Shown here: in pieces, positions 33,150-41,661 of the stretch
How the letters are laid out: each line of letters starts with the position of its first letter
Numbering within the stretch: the first letter of the stretch is position 1
Assembly (NCBI GenBank): GCA_964482225.1
Contig: CAYZWT010000004.1
Span: 62,001 to 126,000 of the forward strand
DNA length: 64,000 nt
Direction of reading: 5' to 3'
Source of the DNA: UBA1429 sp964482225
GTDB taxonomy: Bacteria; Chloroflexota; Anaerolineae; UBA1429
Notes under the pieces: generated by a model
Databases searched by the model: none
Seen by the model: only the letters and a program-made list of their open reading frames with translations
Told to the model about the DNA's origin: nothing
Position numbers and translations under genes: made by a program

Positions 33150-34637
33150 ATGTACACAGAGAGCAAGGTTGAGGAACGGATCTTGGAGCCGGTGGTGCGC
33201 GAGCTTGCAGCGGATATGGACACGCCTATCTCGATCTATGCCAAGCTCCGAGGGCTGGGCGCGTCGTTTCTGCTGGAAAGCGTCGAGGGCGGTGAGCACA
33301 TGGGGCGCTATTCCTTTATCGGGACGCACCCCCGCGCCCTGCTGCAGGCCTGGCCAGATCGCATCGTGCTGGAGGAGGAGGGGCGCTGGCAGTCCTTCGA
33401 TCCCGCCCAGGGCCACGTGCTGGACGTGCTGCGGGCGAACCTGCCCACCTATCGCGGCCCCCTGCTGGAGGGTCTGCCGCGTTTTACCGGCGGCGCCATC
33501 GGCTATATGGGCTATGACCTGGTGCGCAACTTTGAGCGGCTGCCCAACCGCCCGCCCGACACCCTGGGGCTGCCCGATGCGGCGTTCCTGCTGTGCGACC
33601 GGCTGGTGGCCTATGACCATCTGCGCCACCGGCTGGTGGTGATCGCCCACCGACGGGCCGCCGATTCCGAGCGCGCCGCGCGCCAGGAGGCCGAGGCCGC
33701 CATTGACGAGATCGTGGCGCGCCTGAGCCGCCCCCTGCCGGGCCAGTTCCTGGCCGAGGCCGAGACGCCGCCCGCGCCGGAGGACCTGAACGCCGCCTTT
33801 GGCCAGGCCGCCTATGAGGAGGCGGTGCGCCGGGCCAAGGAGTACATCATGGCCGGGGACATTTTCCAGGTGGTGCTCTCGCGGCGCATGCGCCGCCGCA
33901 CCCACGCCCGGCCCTATGACATCTATCGCGCGTTGCGCCGGGTCAACCCCTCGCCCTATATGTTCTATCTCGAGCTGCCCGACGGCCTGCGTTTGATCGG
34001 CTCCTCGCCGGAGGTGTTGGTGCGGGTGGAGGACGGCGTGGTGGAATCGCGGCCCCTGGCGGGCACCCGGCCCCGGGGCGCCAACGAGGCCGAGGATCGC
34101 GCCCTGGAGGCAGATCTGTTGGCCGACCCCAAAGAGCGCGCCGAGCACGTGATGCTGGTGGACCTGGCCCGCAACGACCTGGGCCGCGTCTGCGACTATG
34201 GCACGGTGCACACGCCACTGATGATGGGCGTCGAGCGCTACTCTCACGTGATGCACATCGTCTCGGACGTGCAGGGGCGCCTGTCCGAGGGCAAGGACGC
34301 CTTTGACGTGCTGGCGGCCTGCTTTCCCGCAGGCACCGTCTCGGGGGCGCCCAAGGTGCGGGCCATGGAGATCATTGACGAGCTAGAGCCCGAGGCGCGG
34401 GGTCCCTATGCCGGGGCCGTAGGCTATTTCGGCTATTCGGGCAACATGGATACCTGCATCACCATCCGCACCATCGTCATGCGGGGCGACGAGGTGATCC
34501 TGCAGGCGGGGGCGGGCATCGTGGCCGATTCCGACCCGGCCCGCGAGTTCCACGAGACCAACAACAAACTGCACGCCCTTTCCCGGGCGCTGACGCTGGC
34601 CGAGCAAGATGCGCAGCAGAACGGAGGCAACGCATGA
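33150..34637 (+). CDS. trpE: Anthranilate synthase component I
   Basis: 495 aa, full length. It converts chorismate to anthranilate using ammonia from the TrpG glutaminase. Chorismate-binding family motifs: 'GGAIGYMGYDLVRNFE', 'KEYIMAGDIFQVVLSRRM', 'NPSPYMFYLELPDGLRLIGSSPEVLVR', 'RPLAGTRPRGANEAED', 'ERAEHVMLVDLARNDLGRV', 'GAPKVRAMEIIDELEP'. SD GGGGGAGG precedes the ATG. First gene of the T-box-controlled trp operon; it overlaps trpGD by 4 nt (ATGA). Confidence 0.95.
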   Translation: MYTESKVEERILEPVVRELAADMDTPISIYAKLRGLGASFLLESVEGGEHMGRYSFIGTHPRALLQAWPDRIVLEEEGRWQSFDPAQGHVLDVLRANLPTYRGPLLEGLPRFTGGAIGYMGYDLVRNFERLPNRPPDTLGLPDAAFLLCDRLVAYDHLRHRLVVIAHRRAADSERAARQEAEAAIDEIVARLSRPLPGQFLAEAETPPAPEDLNAAFGQAAYEEAVRRAKEYIMAGDIFQVVLSRRMRRRTHARPYDIYRALRRVNPSPYMFYLELPDGLRLIGSSPEVLVRVEDGVVESRPLAGTRPRGANEAEDRALEADLLADPKERAEHVMLVDLARNDLGRVCDYGTVHTPLMMGVERYSHVMHIVSDVQGRLSEGKDAFDVLAACFPAGTVSGAPKVRAMEIIDELEPEARGPYAGAVGYFGYSGNMDTCITIRTIVMRGDEVILQAGAGIVADSDPAREFHETNNKLHALSRALTLAEQDAQQNGGNA

Positions 34638-36256
34638 TCGTCGTAATAGACAACTATGACTCGTTTACCTACAACCTGGTGCAATACCTGGGCGAGTTGG
34701 GGGCCGATGTGCGCGTGTTCCGCAACGACGCCATCACCGTGGACGAGCTGGAGCGCCTGAACCCGACCCACCTGATCATCTCGCCGGGGCCGGGCACCCC
34801 CGAGCGCGACGCGGGCATCTCGAACGAGGCCATCCGCAAGTTCCACGGGCGCATCCCGATCCTGGGGGTGTGCCTGGGGCACCAGTGCATCGCCCACGTC
34901 TTTGGCGGCGCCGTCGCCCGGGCCGATGTGCCCATGCACGGCAAGGTCTCGCGCATCCTGCACCAGGGCGGGCCCCTCTTTCGCGGCGTGAGCGCCTCTT
35001 TCGAGGCCACCCGCTACCACTCGCTGGTGGTGCGCGAGCCGCTGCCCGATGCGCTGCAGGTGATGGCCCGCAGCGCCGATGGCGTGATCATGGCCATCGC
35101 CCACCGCGACGCGCCCACCCTGGGGGTCCAGTTCCACCCCGAATCCATCCTGACCCCCGATGGCAAGCGGCTGCTGCGCAACCTGCTGGCGCTTGCGGTG
35201 GGCGAGGCCGCTCCGGAGGAAGAGGCACCCGCCGCTCTGGGCCTTTCCGCCGCCATCGGGCGGGCGTTGGAGCGCGAGCACCTTTCGCCCGAGGAGGCCG
35301 AGGCGGTGATGATGCAGATCATGTCGGGCGAGGCCACGCCGGCACAGATCGGGGCGTTCCTGGCGGCCATGCGCGCCAAGGGCGAGACGGTGGACGAGAT
35401 CGTGGGCTTTGCCCGGGCCATGCGCCGCCACGTGACCCCCGTGCGCCCCACCCGCTACCCGCTGATTGACACCTGCGGCACGGGCGGCGACGGCGCCCAC
35501 ACGTTCAACGTCTCCACCACGGCGGCCCTGGTGGTGGCCGGGGCCGGGGTGGCGGTGGCCAAGCACGGCAACCGCTCGGTCTCGAGCCGATGCGGCAGCG
35601 CCGACGTGCTGGAAGCCCTGGGCGTGCGGCTGGACCTGGCGCCCGAGGCGGTGGCCCGTTGCATTGACGAGGTGGGGTTCGGCTTTCTCTTTGCGCCCCA
35701 GTTGCACCCGGCCATGCGCCACGCCATCGGACCGCGCCGCGAGATGGGCGTGCGCACGGTGTTCAACATCCTGGGGCCGCTGACCAATCCGGCCGGCGCG
35801 ACGGTGCAGATCGTAGGCGTCTATGACGCGGCCCTGGTAGAGCCCCTGGCCCACGTGCTGCGCGAGCTGGGCGCCCAGGCCGCCTATGTGGTCCACGGCG
35901 CCGACGGCCTGGACGAGCTCTCCACCACCGGCCCGAACCTGGTGGGCCGCTTGCGCGATGGGCATGTGGCCACCCTGCGGCTGGACCCGGCCCAGTACGG
36001 CATTCCCCGCGCGGAGCTGGGCGCGCTGCGGGGCGGCGACGCCGAGGCCAACGCCCGCATCACCCGCGTCGTGTTGGCGGGCGAACCCTCGCCGCGCCGC
36101 GACATGACGCTACTGAACGCAGGCATGGCCCTGGTGGTCGCGGGCGTCGCCGCCGACCCCACCGAGGGGCTGGCCCTGGCCGCCGAATCCATTGATTCGG
36201 GCGCGGCCCAGGCCGTGCTGGAACGCCTGATCGCCTATACTCGGGAGGCGACATGA
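34634..36256 (+). CDS. trpGD: Fused anthranilate synthase glutaminase / anthranilate phosphoribosyltransferase
   Basis: 540 aa. Residues 1-190 are a class I glutamine amidotransferase (IDNYDSFTYNLVQYLG, SPGPGTPE, catalytic Cys in GVCLGHQCIA, His/Glu in GVQFHPES). A short acidic Ala/Pro linker (about 193-207) joins it to TrpD (about 208-540: CGTGGDGAHTFNVSTTAALV, KHGNRSVSSRCGSADVLEALG, FGFLFAPQLHPAM, NILGPLTNP). It supplies ammonia to TrpE and then transfers phosphoribose from PRPP to anthranilate. The same fusion order occurs in E. coli and others. Overlaps trpE and trpC by 4 nt each. Confidence 0.95.
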   Translation: MIVVIDNYDSFTYNLVQYLGELGADVRVFRNDAITVDELERLNPTHLIISPGPGTPERDAGISNEAIRKFHGRIPILGVCLGHQCIAHVFGGAVARADVPMHGKVSRILHQGGPLFRGVSASFEATRYHSLVVREPLPDALQVMARSADGVIMAIAHRDAPTLGVQFHPESILTPDGKRLLRNLLALAVGEAAPEEEAPAALGLSAAIGRALEREHLSPEEAEAVMMQIMSGEATPAQIGAFLAAMRAKGETVDEIVGFARAMRRHVTPVRPTRYPLIDTCGTGGDGAHTFNVSTTAALVVAGAGVAVAKHGNRSVSSRCGSADVLEALGVRLDLAPEAVARCIDEVGFGFLFAPQLHPAMRHAIGPRREMGVRTVFNILGPLTNPAGATVQIVGVYDAALVEPLAHVLRELGAQAAYVVHGADGLDELSTTGPNLVGRLRDGHVATLRLDPAQYGIPRAELGALRGGDAEANARITRVVLAGEPSPRRDMTLLNAGMALVVAGVAADPTEGLALAAESIDSGAAQAVLERLIAYTREAT

Positions 36257-37047
36257 TCCTGGATGAGCTGGTGGCCGCCGCGCGAGAGCGCGTGGCCTAT
36301 GCGCGGGTCGAAACGCCCCTGGACGAGATGCGGGCGCGCGTCCTGGCCTGCCCTGCACCCCTGGATTTCGCGGCGGCGCTGCGGGCGCCCGCCGTCTCGC
36401 TGATCGCCGAGGTCAAGCGCGCCTCGCCCTCGCGCGGGGCGCTTGACGCAAACTTGGACCCGGCGGCCCTGGCGCGGGGCTATGCAGCAGGGGGCGCCGC
36501 TGCCATCTCGGTGCTCACCGAGCCGACCCGCTTTGGCGGGAGCCTGGCCGATCTGGGCGCGGTGCGTGCGTCGCTGGCCCAGGTAGGCCAAGCGCGCCCC
36601 CTGCTGCGCAAGGATTTCATTGTGGATGCCTACCAGCTTTACGAGGCGAGGGCGGCGGGGGCCGATGCCGTGTTGCTCATCACGGCGGCTCTGGATGATG
36701 CCACCCTGGCGGCCCTGTACGACGCCGCCTGCGACTTGGGCCTGGCGCCGCTGGTCGAGGTGCACGACGCCGCCGAGATGGCCCGCGCGGCGGCCCTACA
36801 CCCGATTGTGGTTGGGATCAACAACCGCGATCTGCGCACGATGACGGTGGACCTGGCGACCACGGCGCGGCTGCGGCCCTGCGTCCCCACCGGTTGCCTG
36901 GTGGTGGCCGAAAGCGGCATCCACAGCCCGGAGGATGTGCGTCGGCTGGCGTCGCTGGGCGTGGACGCCATGCTGGTGGGCGAGGCATTGGTGACTGCGC
37001 CGGACCCCCTGGTCCTGGCGCGCGCCCTGGTGGAGGCCGGACGATGA
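36253..37047 (+). CDS. trpC: Indole-3-glycerol phosphate synthase
   Basis: 264 aa, normal length. TIM barrel with SLIAEVKRASPSRGAL (catalytic Lys), 'ISVLTEPTRFGGSLADL', LLRKDFIVDAYQLYEARAAGAD, 'LVEVHDAAEM', VGINNRDLRTM and ESGIHSPEDV. It closes the ring of CdRP to indole-3-glycerol phosphate with loss of CO2 and water. Overlaps trpGD and trpF by 4 nt (ATGA). Confidence 0.95.
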   Translation: MILDELVAAARERVAYARVETPLDEMRARVLACPAPLDFAAALRAPAVSLIAEVKRASPSRGALDANLDPAALARGYAAGGAAAISVLTEPTRFGGSLADLGAVRASLAQVGQARPLLRKDFIVDAYQLYEARAAGADAVLLITAALDDATLAALYDAACDLGLAPLVEVHDAAEMARAAALHPIVVGINNRDLRTMTVDLATTARLRPCVPTGCLVVAESGIHSPEDVRRLASLGVDAMLVGEALVTAPDPLVLARALVEAGR

Positions 37048-37685
37048 CGAGCATCAAGATCTGCGGCCTGACGCGTCTCGATGATGCGCGTTGGGCGGCC
37101 CGCTGCGGCGCCGACCTGCTGGGGTTCATCTGCTGGCCGGGGAGCGCCCGCCACATCGCGCCCCAGGGCCTGGCCGAGATCGTCGAGACCCTGCGTGAGG
37201 AGGGCTGCCGGGCGACGTTGGTGGGCGTCTTTGTGCACCAGGCCCTGACCTATGTGCGCCATGTGGCCATCGGCTGCGGGCTGGACCTGGTGCAGTTGCA
37301 CGGCGACGAATCGCCCACCTACGCCGCCGCCCTGGGGCTGCCCTACCTGCTGGCGCGCCGCGTCCGCACCGTAGACGATCTGAGCGGGCTCGATGCCTAT
37401 GCGCCCTGGGGCCTGGTGCTGGATAGCTATGATCCCGCGCGCCCGGGCGGCACGGGCCGGCCCTGGCGCTGGGAGCTGCTGCAACAGGCCTCCCTGGCGG
37501 ACGAGCGCGTGGTGCTGGCGGGCGGCCTGGCGCCGGAGAACGTGAGGGCTGCCTTGCGCGCCGCGCGCCCCTGGGGCGTGGATGTGGCCACAGGCGTCGA
37601 GAGCGCGCCGGGGATCAAAGATCCCGCGCGGGTGGCAGCCCTGATCCATGCAGTACGAGAGGAGGATGCCCGTGACGACGGCTAG
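37044..37685 (+). CDS. trpF: Phosphoribosylanthranilate isomerase
   Basis: 213 aa from the ATG at 37044, which overlaps the trpC stop. TrpF motifs: IKICGLTRLDDARWAARCGADLLGF (catalytic Cys), 'LVGVFVH', 'LDLVQLHGDES', LDSYDPARPGGTGRPW (catalytic Asp) and 'LAGGLAPENVRAAL', 'GVDVATGVESAPGIKDPARV'. It carries out the Amadori rearrangement of PRA to CdRP. Its end overlaps trpB by 14 nt. Confidence 0.94.
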   Translation: MTSIKICGLTRLDDARWAARCGADLLGFICWPGSARHIAPQGLAEIVETLREEGCRATLVGVFVHQALTYVRHVAIGCGLDLVQLHGDESPTYAAALGLPYLLARRVRTVDDLSGLDAYAPWGLVLDSYDPARPGGTGRPWRWELLQQASLADERVVLAGGLAPENVRAALRAARPWGVDVATGVESAPGIKDPARVAALIHAVREEDARDDG

Positions 37686-38913
37686 AGAGCGAGTCTCGCT
37701 GCGCGCGCTGCCCGACGAGCGCGGCTACTATGGCGAGTATGGCGGGCGCTATGTGCCCGAGACCCTGTTCGGCCCCCTGGTCGAGCTAGAGACGGCCTAC
37801 CGGACCCTGCGCGATGATGCGGCCTTTCAGGCCGAGCTGGGCGCCCTGTTGCGTGACTATGTGGGAAGGCCAACGCCCCTCACCGAGGCGCGCCGCCTGA
37901 GCGATGCCTGCGGCGGGGCGCGCATCTGGCTCAAGCGCGAGGATCTGGCCCACACCGGCGCCCACAAGATCAACAACGCCCTGGGCCAGGCCCTGATCGC
38001 CCGGGCGATGGGCAAGACGCGCCTGATCGCCGAGACGGGCGCGGGGCAGCACGGCGTGGCCACGGCCACCGTCGCCGCGCTCCTGGGCATGGCGTGCGTG
38101 GTCTATATGGGCTGCGACGACATGGCCCGCCAGGCGCCCAACGTGCTGCGCATGCGTCTGCTGGGGGCGGACGTGCGCCCCGTGGACGCGGGCTCGCGCA
38201 CCCTCAAGGACGCCATCAACGAGGCGCTGCGCGACTGGGCCGCCACGGTGGGCGACAGCTACTACCTGCTGGGCTCGGCCCTGGGGCCGCACCCCTATCC
38301 CATGATCGTCCGCGATCTGCAGAGCGTCATCGGGCGCGAGGCGCGGGCCCAATGCCTGGCGCAGATGGGGCGCCTGCCCGACGCCCTGATCGCCTGCGTG
38401 GGCGGCGGCTCGAACGCCATCGGCCTGTTCCACCCCTTTCTCGATGACGATGTGGAGCTGATCGGCGTGGAGGCGGGGGGCGAGGGGATCGCCGGGGGAC
38501 GCCACGCGGCGCGCTTTGCCGATCCGGCGCGGGGGCGGCTGGGGGTGCTGCACGGCGTGCGCACCTATGTGCTGCAAACCCCCGAGGGCCAGATCGCCCT
38601 GACCCATTCGGTCTCGGCGGGGCTGGACTATGCCTCGGTGGGGCCGGAGCACGCCCACCTGCGGGCGCTGGCGCGGGCGCGCTATACCTATGCCGATGAC
38701 GCCGCCGCGCTGCGGGGCTTTTGCGCGCTGGCCCGCTATGAGGGCATCCTGCCCGCGCTGGAATCGTCCCACGCCGTGGCCGAGGCCATGCGCCTGGCCC
38801 CAGAGCGCCCGCGCGACCAGATCCTGCTGGTGAACCTCTCGGGCCGGGGCGACAAGGACCTGGACACGGTGACGGCCTATTTGGAGGAGGAACAGGCGCA
38901 TGAATCGAGATAA
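37672..38913 (+). CDS. trpB: Tryptophan synthase beta chain
   Basis: 413 aa from a GTG at 37672, 6 nt after AGGAGG; ATG codons at 37648 and 37666 are in frame, but the first lacks an SD and the second abuts it. PLP lysine in LAHTGAHKINNALGQA, 'AETGAGQHGVATATVAALLG', phosphate cradle VGGGSNAIG, 'GVEAGGEG', 'SAGLDYASVGPEH', 'NLSGRGDKDL'. It condenses indole with serine. The presence of YGEYGGRYVPE identifies the classical TrpB1 that pairs with TrpA. It overlaps trpA by 14 nt. Confidence 0.95.
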   Translation: MTTARERVSLRALPDERGYYGEYGGRYVPETLFGPLVELETAYRTLRDDAAFQAELGALLRDYVGRPTPLTEARRLSDACGGARIWLKREDLAHTGAHKINNALGQALIARAMGKTRLIAETGAGQHGVATATVAALLGMACVVYMGCDDMARQAPNVLRMRLLGADVRPVDAGSRTLKDAINEALRDWAATVGDSYYLLGSALGPHPYPMIVRDLQSVIGREARAQCLAQMGRLPDALIACVGGGSNAIGLFHPFLDDDVELIGVEAGGEGIAGGRHAARFADPARGRLGVLHGVRTYVLQTPEGQIALTHSVSAGLDYASVGPEHAHLRALARARYTYADDAAALRGFCALARYEGILPALESSHAVAEAMRLAPERPRDQILLVNLSGRGDKDLDTVTAYLEEEQAHESR

Positions 38914-39706
38914 CGGATACGGCGTGGCCGCCATCGAGGGCGCCTTTGGGCGCGCCGCACAAGAGGGACGCGCGGCCCTGGTCGCCTATCTGACGGCGGG
39001 CTACCCGACGCCCGAGGCAACCCCGGGCCTGGTGGCGGCATTGCAGGCGGGCGGCGCCGATCTGATCGAGCTGGGCGTGCCATTTTCCGACCCGGTGGCC
39101 GATGGCCCCGCCATCCAGCGGGCCAGTCAGCGTGCGTTGGAGGCGGGGATGACGCCCGAGGGCTGCATGGCGCTGGCGGCGGCGCTGCGGGCCGATGGCA
39201 TTGCAGCGCCCCTCGTGCTGATGGGCTACTATAACCCGATCCTGAGCTATGGGGTGGGGGCCTATGCCGCGCGCTGCGCCGAGGCGGGCGTGGATGGCCT
39301 GATCGTGCCGGACTTGCCGCCGGAGGAGGCCGGGCCCCTGCGCGAGGCGTGCATGGCCCGCGGCCTGGCGCTGGTCTATCTCGTGGCACCCACCAGCAGC
39401 CCGGAGCGCCTGGCCCACATCGCCGCCGAGACCAGCGGCTTTCTCTACGTGGTGTCGCGGCTGGGCACCACGGGCGAGGGGCATGATCCCGGCGAGGCGC
39501 TAGCCCGCCAACTGGAGGCGGCGCGGCGCGTGGCGCGCACGCCCGTGGCGGTGGGCTTTGGCATCGCGCGCGCCGAGACGGCCCGCGCCCTGGGGCAACT
39601 GGCGGATGGGGTGATCGTGGGCAGCGCCATCGTCGAGCGGGCGCCCCAAGGACCGGAGGCGGTGCGCGCCTTTGTGGGGGAGCTGCGGGCGGCGCTGGGG
39701 CGTTAG
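38900..39706 (+). CDS. trpA: Tryptophan synthase alpha chain
   Basis: 268 aa, normal length. 'LVAYLTAGYPTPE', catalytic Glu in DLIELGVPFSDPVADGPAIQRASQRAL, MGYYNPILSYG, catalytic Asp in 'VDGLIVPDLPPEEAG', GFLYVVSRLGTTG, 'VGFGIARAE', GVIVGSAIV. It cleaves indole-3-glycerol phosphate to indole and G3P and channels indole to TrpB. Last gene of the operon; a short GGGGCTA/TAGCCCC hairpin (39709-39725) follows directly. Confidence 0.95.
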   Translation: MNRDNGYGVAAIEGAFGRAAQEGRAALVAYLTAGYPTPEATPGLVAALQAGGADLIELGVPFSDPVADGPAIQRASQRALEAGMTPEGCMALAAALRADGIAAPLVLMGYYNPILSYGVGAYAARCAEAGVDGLIVPDLPPEEAGPLREACMARGLALVYLVAPTSSPERLAHIAAETSGFLYVVSRLGTTGEGHDPGEALARQLEAARRVARTPVAVGFGIARAETARALGQLADGVIVGSAIVERAPQGPEAVRAFVGELRAALGR

Positions 39707-39717
39707 CGGGGGCTATT

Positions 39718-40215
39718 CTAGCCCCGTTCTGCCTTGCGGATGCGGGTGCGATAGCGCCCCACCTGGCGCTGGATCTCGGCCTGGTATCCATCGAGATAGG
39801 CACCGATCAGGGCGCTCTGCTCGTCGGGCGTCGCGGCGAGCTGCCCCTGGTCGGCGAGATGCGCACAAAAGCGCGCCAGATCGGCCTCCAGGTGAACCCG
39901 CACGCCGGCGCCCTCGCCCGTGACGGCATAGCGCCCCTCGCCCAGGCTCTCGATGTCCGGTTTGCCGAGCCAGAGCTGGTAGGGCGTGCCGTAGCCAGAA
40001 AAGGTAGTGCAGCGCCTGGCGAACAGGGGCTTGATGGCGCGCTTGACGGCAGCCAGGCCGCCGCGCCCGCACAGCACCATGCGCAGCGGATAGGCGTATT
40101 GTCCGGCGGCGCGCCCCTCGTGCCCCACCGCGACGCTCTCCACCGTCAGGTCGCCCAGGGGGTCGCCGGGGAAGGGCATGTCCATCATGGCGCGAAACTT
40201 GTCCGCAAAGGGCAT
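39718..40215 (-). CDS. Hypothetical protein, no recognised family
   Basis: 165 aa; start at 40215 with CAGGAGG 6 nt upstream. No signal peptide or membrane helix. There is a mixed alpha/beta N-terminal part (PFADKFRAMMDMPFPGDPLGDLTVESVAVGHEG) and a basic helical C-terminus (QAEIQRQVGRYRTRIRKAERG). The good SD, high-GC codon use and placement between convergent trpA and a divergent gene support a real gene. I do not recognise the function. Confidence 0.7.
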   Translation of the reverse strand: MPFADKFRAMMDMPFPGDPLGDLTVESVAVGHEGRAAGQYAYPLRMVLCGRGGLAAVKRAIKPLFARRCTTFSGYGTPYQLWLGKPDIESLGEGRYAVTGEGAGVRVHLEADLARFCAHLADQGQLAATPDEQSALIGAYLDGYQAEIQRQVGRYRTRIRKAERG

Positions 40216-40326
40216 GGCAGGCCTCCTGATGGCGAGCAACATCCACGATACGGGCACATGATACGCGCCAAGCGCGAGGCCGTCTACCGGTTCGGTACGC
40301 AGCGCAGGGCGTACGGCGCGCCTGGT

Positions 40327-40355
40327 GTGACAGATGGGGCATTCCCCGCTATACT
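40327..40355 (+). promoter_or_regulatory. Promoter of the methyltransferase-like gene (leaderless mRNA)
   Basis: GTGACA (40327-40332), 17-bp spacer, TATACT (40350-40355). The predicted start (about 40362) is within about 4 nt of the ATG at 40366, and no SD is present. Confidence 0.65.
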
Positions 40356-40365
40356 CGCGCTCAAT

Positions 40366-41007
40366 ATGATCACAGCGCGCCCCTTTCTTGCCATCTATTT
40401 GCTCGGCCTCTCCATCGGCTCGGCGATCCTGGCGCGCCACGCCCGCCGCAAGGATCGCGCTGCCGTCATGGAGGACCTCACCACGCCGCTGGATCGCGCC
40501 CTGACGGGGCTCTCGGCCCTGGGGATGTTTGTGGCCCCCGTCGTCTTTGCCTATACGCCCTGGCTTGCCTGGGGAGATTATGATCTGGGGCGTTGGGCGC
40601 TCTTGCCCGGCGGCCTGCTCTTTGGCCTGGGGCTTTGGCTGCTCTGGCGCGCCCATGTAGACCTGGGGCGCTACTGGTCGGCGGGGCTACAGATTCGCCA
40701 GGGGCAACGTGTGATGACCGGGGGCGTCTTTCGCCACATTCGCCACCCTCTGTATGCGGGCTATCTGCTCTGGGGGCTGGCCCAGCCCTGGTTGATCCAC
40801 AACTGGGTCGCGGGCCTTTCGATGTTGGCGACTTTTCTGCCGGTGTATCTGTACCGGGTGGGGCGCGAGGAACGCATGATGGCGCGCCGCTGGCGCGAGT
40901 ATGCCGCCTATGCAGAGGCCACGGATCGCCTCTGGCCCGTCAAATCCATCGCCCGGCTGCTGGCGGGCGAACGATGCAAGGCGCTACGGTGGCTGCGGCG
41001 CAGCTAG
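40366..41007 (+). CDS. Isoprenylcysteine carboxyl methyltransferase (ICMT)-like membrane protein
   Basis: 213 aa with four to five membrane helices. The C-terminal 'GGVFRHIRHPLYAGYLLWGLAQP' plus 'REERMMARRWREYAAYAEATDRLWP' is the ICMT/PEMT-type SAM-dependent methyltransferase signature (H-P-x-Y and the late E-R/E-Y residues). In bacteria such proteins methylate lipids or small molecules; the substrate is unknown. The start is the first ATG after the promoter and appears leaderless. Confidence 0.8.
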   Translation: MITARPFLAIYLLGLSIGSAILARHARRKDRAAVMEDLTTPLDRALTGLSALGMFVAPVVFAYTPWLAWGDYDLGRWALLPGGLLFGLGLWLLWRAHVDLGRYWSAGLQIRQGQRVMTGGVFRHIRHPLYAGYLLWGLAQPWLIHNWVAGLSMLATFLPVYLYRVGREERMMARRWREYAAYAEATDRLWPVKSIARLLAGERCKALRWLRRS

Positions 41008-41032
41008 GCTGAAGGAAACTGGGTGATAGACA

Positions 41033-41062
41033 ACAGACGACGGAGCATGGCCCGTCGTCTGT
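41033..41062. terminator. Hairpin between convergent genes
   Basis: 11-bp perfect stem ACAGACGACGG/CCGTCGTCTGT with an 8-nt loop, 25 bp after the ICMT-like gene and 33 bp after the ferredoxin gene, so it can serve both strands. U-tracts are weak. Confidence 0.55.
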
Positions 41063-41094
41063 CATCGTGAGGACAATCGCAATGGCCGCAGGGC

Positions 41095-41319
41095 CTAGCT
41101 GATGTGAATGATCTCGACAGGGCAGCTATCGGCGGCGTCCGCCGCGCAATCCTCGAGGTCCTCAGGGATATCGCCCTCGGACGGATCGCCGTCTGCCTGG
41201 TACTCTTGTACGATCTGGCAGAGCCCGTCGTCGTCGTTCTCCTCAAAGACCTCGGGGCAGGTTGACCAGCACGCCCCACACGAAATGCACTCGTCGCGGT
41301 CTACTTGAACTTTCGCCAT
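41095..41319 (-). CDS. Single-cluster [4Fe-4S] ferredoxin
   Basis: 74 aa; start at 41319 with AAGGAG upstream. Cluster ligands: CISCGACWSTCPE (Cys11, 14, 17) and a distant Cys66 in DSCPVEII; Cys21 replaces the usual second-cluster run. An acidic middle (DGDPSEGDIPEDLEDC) is typical of electron carriers. It resembles thermophile/Thermotoga-type 4Fe ferredoxins of similar length. Monocistronic with its own promoter; redox partner unknown. Confidence 0.9.
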   Translation of the reverse strand: MAKVQVDRDECISCGACWSTCPEVFEENDDDGLCQIVQEYQADGDPSEGDIPEDLEDCAADAADSCPVEIIHIS

Positions 41320-41381
41320 GGAATCTGTCTCCTTTTGCTTGGTGTTGCGAATCTCTCGCTCTCTCGGCCCGAACCGCCCCG

Positions 41382-41410
41382 ATATTACTACAAGTCCATT
41401 ATCAGGACAA
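41382..41410 (-). promoter_or_regulatory. Promoter of the ferredoxin gene
   Basis: Minus-strand TTGTCC (41410-41405), 17-bp spacer, TAATAT (41387-41382). MITE-like copy 4 begins 27 bp upstream of this -35. Confidence 0.6.
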
Positions 41411-41436
41411 CCTACCCTGTGCAAAGCAACCCTTCC

Positions 41437-41650
41437 GTATCAGTTCAGATTCGAGGGGACGAGTTCCTAACTGACCAGGACGATGATGCTATTATCCTGC
41501 AATCGGTGAGCACATAGAAAGGCGGAGGGCCGATGCGGGCTAAAGCCCGCGCTCCAACGGGGCTATGGCGGGCGAGACGCCCGCCCTCCAAGATTCGCCG
41601 CCGCCGTTCACAACGTGTTGGTCGCTTTCCCCTCAGTTCTGAACTGACAC
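41437..41650. mobile_element. MITE-like element, copy 4, with perfect 8-bp target duplication
   Basis: 214 bp. Left end GTATCAGTTCAGATTCGAGG; right end on the other strand GTGTCAGTTCAGAACTGAGG (16 of 20 identical). It is flanked by ACCCTTCC on both sides (41429-41436 and 41651-41658). The interior has hairpins GCGGGCT/AGCCCGC and the shared GGCGGGCGAGACGCCCGCC segment; no transposase. The right duplication ends 3 bp before the stop codon of the sensor kinase gene. Confidence 0.88.
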
Positions 41651-41661
41651 ACCCTTCCAGG

